Shown in pieces: positions 6,891-10,956 of a DNA stretch of 10,956 bases. A program made the translations under genes and the position numbers. Below the pieces are notes generated by a model. It saw nothing but the letters and a program-made list of their open reading frames with translations, did no database searches and was not told the DNA's origin. Numbering within the stretch: the first letter of the stretch is position 1; every line of letters begins with the position of its first letter. This stretch comes from Bryobacterales bacterium (GTDB lineage: Bacteria; Acidobacteriota; Terriglobia; Bryobacterales; Bryobacteraceae): positions 1 through 10,956 of the forward strand of contig PKYZ01000692.1 in the NCBI GenBank assembly GCA_003132865.1, read 5' to 3'.

Positions 6891-7095
6891 CGCCCCGGAA
6901 CGCGCCGGACATCACGACCACTAAGGCCTGCGCGCCCGCGCCACCATCGCCGTGCTGCTCGGCTGTGCGCTGCGTCGGTCCGCGGTGGCGGCGCTCACCG
7001 ATGGGCGCTGTTCGGGCGGATCACGCCGCAGGCGACAGTCGACACACTGCGCGCGGATGCGTGGAAGCCGTCGGTGTGGTGTGCCCGACGAGCCG
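6891..7095 (+). repeat. Large intergenic repeat, copy E
   Basis: Fifth copy, between the amidase (5' side) and the HAD gene (3' side). It shows GAACGCGCCGGACATCACGA and CCACTAAGGCCTGCGCG as in copy D, GCCGTGCTGCTCGGCTGTGC as in C, and the GCGGTGGCGGCGCTCACCG core. From about 7020 it diverges (GGCGACAGTCGAC at 7031-7043 in place of the palindrome), so its right end is decayed. The gap 6844-7365 contains this copy, the short direct repeat at 7229, and no intact gene. Confidence 0.8.
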
Positions 7096-7228
7096 ACCTG
7101 CCACGAAATGCGTGGTAGTCAGACGGCCAGTTGACGTGGACCGGACTTCACAGGACTGATCTCCCAGAACGCCGTTTGGGGCCAATCTCAGCGTAGGCGA
7201 CTACACGCTCACATGGAAGGCTGAATGC

Positions 7229-7288
7229 GTCCGCTGTCCCGCCCGGCAAGCTCAAAGGAATGGAAGCCCGTCTTTCGGCCACAACGCC
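7229..7288 (+). repeat. Short direct repeat flanking the HAD gene, copy 1
   Basis: About 60 bp beginning GTCCGCTGTCCCGCCCGG and ending CGTCTTTCGGCCACAACGCC. By eye it matches 8121-8179 with five substitutions and one single-base gap. It lies on the 3' side of the minus-strand HAD gene and is unrelated to the A to E family. Confidence 0.85.
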
Positions 7289-7365
7289 CCTCTTTCTGCT
7301 GAGTAGCGCAGTTTCGTAGTGCGCCGTGATCCAGGCACGATCTGAAACGCTGCCCTGGGTAGGAG

Positions 7366-7986
7366 TTATCCTGGAATCAACCCGACCCTCACCAGTTCTG
7401 CCCGAAGCGCAGGTGGATCGGTAAATAAGATGCCCTCCATGCCAAAAGCAGCAGCGGCCGCTACGTTCGGTTTCCGGTCGTCGATGTAGATGGCGCGGGC
7501 AGGATCGATTGCGAAAGTCTCAAGGAAAAGCTGAAAAAAATGCGGGTCCGGTTTTAACAGTCCGACCTGGCCAGAAATCAAGACTCCTCGAAACCATTGC
7601 AAGAACTCGAATCGCTTCAGGGCTACAGGAAACGTTTCCGCGGACCAATCACTGAGAGCATACAGAGGAACCCCGCGAGCGCGCAGTTCCGTGAGGAGGT
7701 CAACGGTGCCGAGGATCGGCCCTGCCAGCATTTCGTCATAACGCTCGAACCAGGCGTCAATCAACCGCACTTGGCGCGGATGAGCCAACCTCACGGAGGC
7801 GCAGGCGTCGGCAAACGTTCGTCCCGCATCTTGCTGAGCGTTCCAGGAAGGTGTACAAACCGTCGCCAGAAAATGCTCCATCGCTTTCTCGTCTCCATCG
7901 AAGAGCTTGCGATATAAGTGACGCGGGTTCCAGTCAATCAGCACGCCACCGAGATCGAACACCGCTAAAGAGCGCATGGCTATCAT
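7366..7986 (-). CDS. HAD-superfamily hydrolase, subfamily IA-like
   Basis: Cytoplasmic haloacid-dehalogenase-superfamily hydrolase, most likely a small-molecule phosphatase; 206 residues. All four motifs are present: motif I FDLGGVLIDWN with nucleophile Asp11, motif II YALSDWS with Ser112, motif III LLKPDP with Lys145, and motif IV IYIDDRKPNV with Asp169-Asp170. The second motif-I aspartate is replaced by Gly (DLGG), as in YihX-like sugar-phosphate phosphatases (DLGN). Residues about 20-90 form the helical cap. A second start (MRSL) lies three codons in. The reading frame stays open upstream to 8229, but that extension crosses the direct repeat at 8121 and looks non-coding, so ATG 7986 was chosen; no Shine-Dalgarno is obvious. 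It stands alone, bracketed by the ~60 bp direct repeats. Confidence 0.88.
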   Translation of the reverse strand: MIAMRSLAVFDLGGVLIDWNPRHLYRKLFDGDEKAMEHFLATVCTPSWNAQQDAGRTFADACASVRLAHPRQVRLIDAWFERYDEMLAGPILGTVDLLTELRARGVPLYALSDWSAETFPVALKRFEFLQWFRGVLISGQVGLLKPDPHFFQLFLETFAIDPARAIYIDDRKPNVAAAAAFGMEGILFTDPPALRAELVRVGLIPG

Positions 7987-8107
7987 CGCTCTAATCTTAT
8001 CTAAACCGATCGCTATTGGAGCGGCTTCGACGAATGTGGGCGAATGGTTGGGCGCTCGGAAGGAGTTGTGCCAGGAAAGTGGATCTCGGACTTTGACTTT
8101 CGCGATT

Positions 8108-8126
8108 GCGGACCCCGACGGTCCGC
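8108..8126. other. Perfect 7-bp-stem hairpin at the edge of direct repeat copy 2
   Basis: GCGGACC (8108-8114) and GGTCCGC (8120-8126) are perfect inverted arms around a five-base loop. The right arm is the beginning of the direct repeat; copy 1 at 7229 keeps the right arm (GCGTCCGC) but lacks the left one. Function unknown. Confidence 0.5.
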
Positions 8127-8179
8127 TGTCCCGCCCGGAATGTCGAAGGAATTGAACCCCGTCTTTCGGCCACAACGCC
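8121..8179 (+). repeat. Short direct repeat flanking the HAD gene, copy 2
   Basis: Same orientation as copy 1 and about 890 bp away, on the 5' side of the HAD gene. The matching ends are GTCCGCTGTCCCGCCCGG and CGTCTTTCGGCCACAACGCC. About 190 bases downstream, AGTAGCGCAATTTC (8366-8379) resembles AGTAGCGCAGTTTC, which follows copy 1 at 7302-7315, so the two units may once have been longer. Confidence 0.85.
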
Positions 8180-8473
8180 GTGTGTCTGCCCGGCGCATCC
8201 GGGATCTGGCGGAACTGAGGGGAACACATCGGTTAAAATACTCCTTGGCCCTCCCCGGCGCGTTGGAGAGGTCGCTCCTGAGGTGGAGAAGAATCACTTC
8301 AATGATCGCCGCTCACCCCCGCGTAATGGCGCTTCGTGCTGCGGATAGCGCTTGGCCTTCGGACAAGTAGCGCAATTTCCAGCAGATCCAGTTTGGACCA
8401 TACGCGATTAAGAGGCTGTCGTCCCTTCGCGCTCTGCCGCGTATCCGGTTTCGGAGCCTACGGGGGCGCGCCG
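8180..8473. other. Intergenic stretch without a recognisable gene
   Basis: Between the direct repeat and the glycosyltransferase promoter region I see no supportable coding frame in either strand. The only notable sites are an AT-rich GGTTAAAATACTCC (8231-8244), which could be a promoter element without an obvious gene, and the AGTAGCGCAATTTC match at 8366. Confidence 0.4.
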
Positions 8474-8482
8474 TGATACACT
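8474..8482 (+). promoter_or_regulatory. Putative extended -10 box of the glycosyltransferase gene
   Basis: TGATACACT forms an extended -10 (TGn followed by TACACT), about 75 bases before the glycosyltransferase ATG. No -35 with good spacing is seen. The gene's own ribosome binding site is GGAGG at 8549-8553, four bases before ATG. Confidence 0.3.
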
Positions 8483-8557
8483 CGCGCTTCGAATATCAAT
8501 GGTCCCATCTGGATCTGTCACTCCTCGGCCGCCGCGCCTGGGCACTGTGGAGGCGCC

Positions 8558-10579
8558 ATGAAACTGGCCAATCGCAAACCTGTCGTTTTCGGAGTCGTCG
8601 CCGCCTTTCTCCTCGCCATCTTCCTCCAAATGTTCCTGATGGCCCGCGACAACTCGGCGACTTTTGACGAGCCCTTTCATATTTACTCCGGCTACCTGCA
8701 ATGGAAGCATGGCTACGTCACCCTGAATCCACCCCTGATCACGCGCCTAATCACCCTGCCCCTGATCGGCATGAACTTGCCGGAACCGCCAATCCCAAGG
8801 CTCCCCTACGAGCCGTTGGGGTTTCAGGCCGGCAAGGCGCTCGTCTTCCAGAACGACGCGAACACCATCATGTTCCGCGCCCGCATGGCGGATTCGGTTT
8901 TCACGCTCCTGCTGGCGATTCTTGTCTTCGCCGCCGCGCGGGAAATGTTCGGCCTGGGCGCCGGATTCGTCGCGCTCGGCCTTATCGCATTCGACCCCAC
9001 GCTCATGGGCCATTCGGCACTGACTACCCTGGATTCGGGCAACGCCTTCTTCATGTTCTGGGCCATGTATGCCTTCTACCGCTACGTGAAATTCCCGGCG
9101 GTGTGGCGCCTCATCGGGACTAGCCTTGTCGTGGGGCTCGCGCTCGCAGCCAAGCACAGCTCCATCCTGCTGCTTCCCACGCTTGTGCTCCTCGCCGCCT
9201 TCGAGCTTCTGTGGCCAAAGAAGCTCGCGCCCGATGTTCCACCCGTCCCGACCGCGCGCCACGCCTGGCGCATGGCGCTTGCATTGGCGGTCATTGGCGC
9301 AATCTCCATAATGATCCTGTGGGCCGCCTACGGCTTCCGCTACGCCCAAGCCGACGCCGTGCCGTTCAATCCTCCCATGGCGGCGCAACTCAGCCGCGTA
9401 CCGAGCGCGTTTGACGCCAAGGTGCTCGCTGAGGTCGATAAGCTACACCTGCTGCCCGCGCCCTATACCTACGCCTTCGCCTACATTCTTTCTCAGGCCA
9501 AGTCGTTTACCAGCTATATCCTGGGCGTGGTCCACCCGCACGCGGTCTGGTTCTTTTTCCCCATCACCATGCTCATTAAGTCGAGCCTCACGTTTCTCAT
9601 CCTGCTCGCGATCGGCGCGTGGGCGGTCATTGCCGGCAAACTACGCCTCTCCCGCGAAATTCTCTACACGGTAACTCCCGCCGCGCTCTACATGGCGTTC
9701 TCCATGACCGGCGGCATGAATATCGGCGTGCGGCACATCCTACCCGTCTATATCTTCCTCGCGGTTCCCATCGCCGGGGCTGCCTGGGCTTTGGCGGTGC
9801 GCAATCGCCGCTGGCTTTACGCCGTGGTTTTGCTGCTGGTCTTTCAAGCCGTGTCGGTCCTTCATGCCTTCCCCGACTACATAGCGTATACGAACGAGGC
9901 CTTCGGCGGCCCGGCGAACGCCTACAAGTATGTCAGCGACTCCAGCGCCGATTGGGGCCAGCAGCTCAAATCCGTCAAGCGCTATCTCGATGCGCGCGGC
10001 GTCAAGAACTGCTGGTTCGCCTATTTCAGCCAGTCCGTGGTGGACCCCGCCTCTTACGGCATTCCTTGCACGCCGCTGTACACGGCCGAGGTTCGGTCCC
10101 CGGACACGCCGCCTGCCGTCGACGGACCCGTGCTCATCAGCTCCGGCGTTCTTTCCGGCTTTGAAACCGGCGTGGGCCGCCTCAACCCGTACGGAAAGTT
10201 TCAGAATCTGAAGCCGGCGGCAATCATCGACTACGGCGTCTTCGTCTACGACGGCCATTTCGATATCCCTCTGGCCGGGGCGCTGAGCCTCGATGCGAAA
10301 GCGCAGGCGCTCCTCCGCCAAGGAAACGCCCCTGCCGCCCTTGCCTTGGCGCAACAGGCCTTAGCCCAGGCGCCGGACTCGGCCGCCGTGAACCAGGCGC
10401 TGGGGCAGGTTCTCGACGCCAACGGCCAATCCGAAGCCGCCAATCAGTACTACCAAAAGGCGCTCACGATTGCGAAGGCCGAGCAACCGGCATTCCAGGC
10501 CGCCCGCATCGATGCGCTGGAAACGAGGATCAACAGCAAGAAGCCGGATACGGGGGGCGGGGGACGCGGAATCAGGTGA
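8558..10579 (+). CDS. GT-C family membrane glycosyltransferase with C-terminal TPRs
   Basis: Integral inner-membrane glycosyltransferase of the polyprenyl-phosphate-sugar-dependent type (PMT/ArnT-like GT-C fold), 673 residues. It presumably moves a sugar from a lipid carrier to an acceptor on the outer face of the membrane; donor and acceptor are unknown. After the first membrane segment (about 8-28) comes the acidic family motif Asp37-Glu38 in FDEPFHIYSGYL, with NPPL at 57-60. Further hydrophobic segments lie near 112-145, 155-175, 183-218, 238-258, 329-358, 368-384, 392-412 and 418-436. NIGVRHILPVYIF (388-400) and DSSADWGQQL (461-470) are signature stretches I associate with this family. 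Residues about 577-655 form two TPR-like helical pairs (ALLRQGNAPAALALAQQALA; LGQVLDANGQSEAANQYYQK), probably periplasmic and protein-binding. GGAGG four bases upstream fixes the start. Its TGA directly abuts the stop of the epimerase relic on the other strand. Confidence 0.87.
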   Translation: MKLANRKPVVFGVVAAFLLAIFLQMFLMARDNSATFDEPFHIYSGYLQWKHGYVTLNPPLITRLITLPLIGMNLPEPPIPRLPYEPLGFQAGKALVFQNDANTIMFRARMADSVFTLLLAILVFAAAREMFGLGAGFVALGLIAFDPTLMGHSALTTLDSGNAFFMFWAMYAFYRYVKFPAVWRLIGTSLVVGLALAAKHSSILLLPTLVLLAAFELLWPKKLAPDVPPVPTARHAWRMALALAVIGAISIMILWAAYGFRYAQADAVPFNPPMAAQLSRVPSAFDAKVLAEVDKLHLLPAPYTYAFAYILSQAKSFTSYILGVVHPHAVWFFFPITMLIKSSLTFLILLAIGAWAVIAGKLRLSREILYTVTPAALYMAFSMTGGMNIGVRHILPVYIFLAVPIAGAAWALAVRNRRWLYAVVLLLVFQAVSVLHAFPDYIAYTNEAFGGPANAYKYVSDSSADWGQQLKSVKRYLDARGVKNCWFAYFSQSVVDPASYGIPCTPLYTAEVRSPDTPPAVDGPVLISSGVLSGFETGVGRLNPYGKFQNLKPAAIIDYGVFVYDGHFDIPLAGALSLDAKAQALLRQGNAPAALALAQQALAQAPDSAAVNQALGQVLDANGQSEAANQYYQKALTIAKAEQPAFQAARIDALETRINSKKPDTGGGGRGIR

Positions 10580-10785
10580 TTACGGCGCAGTTGGCGTAAC
10601 GGGGAAGGTGGCCTGACCGGGTTTGCCCACCGACTGTCGCCCGGCTTTCACCTGCGCGGCGATCCAGGCATAGGTCGCTTCCATTCCGGCGCGTAGAGAT
10701 GATGACGGCGTCCACCGCAGCTTTTCGGCGATCAGGCGTTATCCGAATTGCGTCCGCGGACTCCCAGCGGGAGGTTCAACAAATG
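10580..10785 (-). pseudogene. 3' relic of a GDP-mannose 3,5-epimerase-type gene, frameshifted
   Basis: Minus-strand translation gives HLLNLPLGVRGRNSDN (10785 down to 10738), then, in another frame, RLIAEKLRWTPSSSLRAGME and TYAWIAAQVKAGR, ending in TAA at 10580-10582. The family has GVRGRNSDN-x-LI-x-x-KLGW-x-P...L-x-x-GL-x-x-TY-x-WI as one continuous stretch close to its C-terminus, so the halves join exactly if one C is restored at about 10738. GDP-mannose 3,5-epimerases are extended SDR enzymes of nucleotide-sugar metabolism. The catalytic and NAD-binding parts are absent; above about 10785 no further homology is seen in any frame and a stop follows at 10801-10803. It is therefore a dead remnant, although the frameshift alone could be a sequencing error. 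Other NAD-dependent sugar epimerases are possible, but RGRNSDN strongly favours this one. Confidence 0.82.
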
Positions 10786-10956
10786 ACCGTGCGTTGGTGT
10801 TTAAAAGCCGGAACCGGGATTCAAACCGGCGATGTGCGCATTACACCTGAAATCCGATGCCTGAAGTGGACAGTCCCGCGCAGTCCCTCGTCCGACGACG
10901 TCGCGTTCTATCTACGGCCCCCGCATGACTACGAGGTGCAGTTTCTGCTGGGAATC
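10783..10956 (+). CDS. Possible partial gene running off the right edge, unknown
   Basis: An ATG at 10783 follows GGGAGG (10769-10774) at a good eight-base spacing and opens a frame of 58 codons without a stop to the end of the window (MTVRWCLKAGTGIQTGDVRI at the start, SSDDVAFYLRPPHDYEVQFL near the edge). I recognise no family. The ribosome-binding-like sequence lies inside the epimerase relic on the other strand and may be coincidental, so this is only a candidate. Confidence 0.35.
   Translation, partial: MTVRWCLKAGTGIQTGDVRITPEIRCLKWTVPRSPSSDDVAFYLRPPHDYEVQFLLGI

Noticed and set aside
6844..6921. N-terminal extension of the amidase (MVVMSGAF...)
   Set aside because: The extension reads antisense through repeat E, and the same VVVMSGAF peptide arises from copy D with no gene attached, so it is repeat translation.
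50..7095. CRISPR array interpretation of the repeats
   Set aside because: The repeats are 200-330 bp, diverged, and separated by whole genes; there are no short regular spacers and no cas genes.
7987..8229. N-terminal extension of the HAD protein by 81 codons
   Set aside because: The extension crosses the 60 bp direct repeat and looks non-coding; motif I belongs at the protein's N-terminus.
10806..10832. tRNA T-arm-like sequence (CCGGGATTCAAACCGGC)
   Set aside because: The arm does not pair as a 5-bp T-stem in either strand, and no anticodon arm, D-arm or acceptor stem is present.

Overview
The window is high-GC DNA of a free-living soil-type bacterium. The best guess is an Acidobacteriota member of the Solibacter/Bryobacterales kind. 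That guess rests on gene style: Tat-exported enzymes, a YncE-like propeller, a secreted protein of a type I associate with acidobacterial genomes (GAPYS...TETVQTLADG...RDSFGRTREE), a TPR-tailed membrane glycosyltransferase, and much repeat-rich intergenic DNA. It is an inference from memory of these families, not from a marker gene. No rRNA, tRNA, CRISPR array or transposase gene was found.

Layout from left to right: repeat copy A; a Tat-signal aldo/keto reductase (minus, 280-1284); repeat copy B; a secreted YncE-like beta-propeller (plus, 1749-2762) convergent, across a strong hairpin, with a secreted acidobacterial protein of unknown function (minus, 2889-3737); repeat copy C; a secreted lipocalin-like-domain protein (plus, 4298-4801); repeat copy D; a Tat-signal amidase-signature hydrolase (minus, 5347-6843); repeat copy E; a HAD-superfamily hydrolase (minus, 7366-7986) bracketed by a second, ~60 bp direct repeat; a large GT-C type membrane glycosyltransferase with C-terminal TPRs (plus, 8558-10579); and, abutting its stop codon, the frameshifted 3' relic of a GDP-mannose 3,5-epimerase-type gene (minus, 10580 to about 10785). 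A weakly supported open frame runs off the right edge.

There is no obvious operon: most genes have their own upstream region and neighbours alternate in strand. The products are mainly exported (two Tat, three Sec), so the segment reads as an accessory patch of envelope/periplasmic functions. The epimerase relic beside the glycosyltransferase suggests a former or eroding surface-sugar locus.

The most unusual structure is the large intergenic repeat (copies A to E). It occurs five times in 7 kb, always in the same orientation whatever the direction of the flanking genes, and it separates the genes one or two at a time. Copies B and D still share a core of 81 bp with only 3 differences. I see no consistent reading frame in it, but conserved small inverted repeats.
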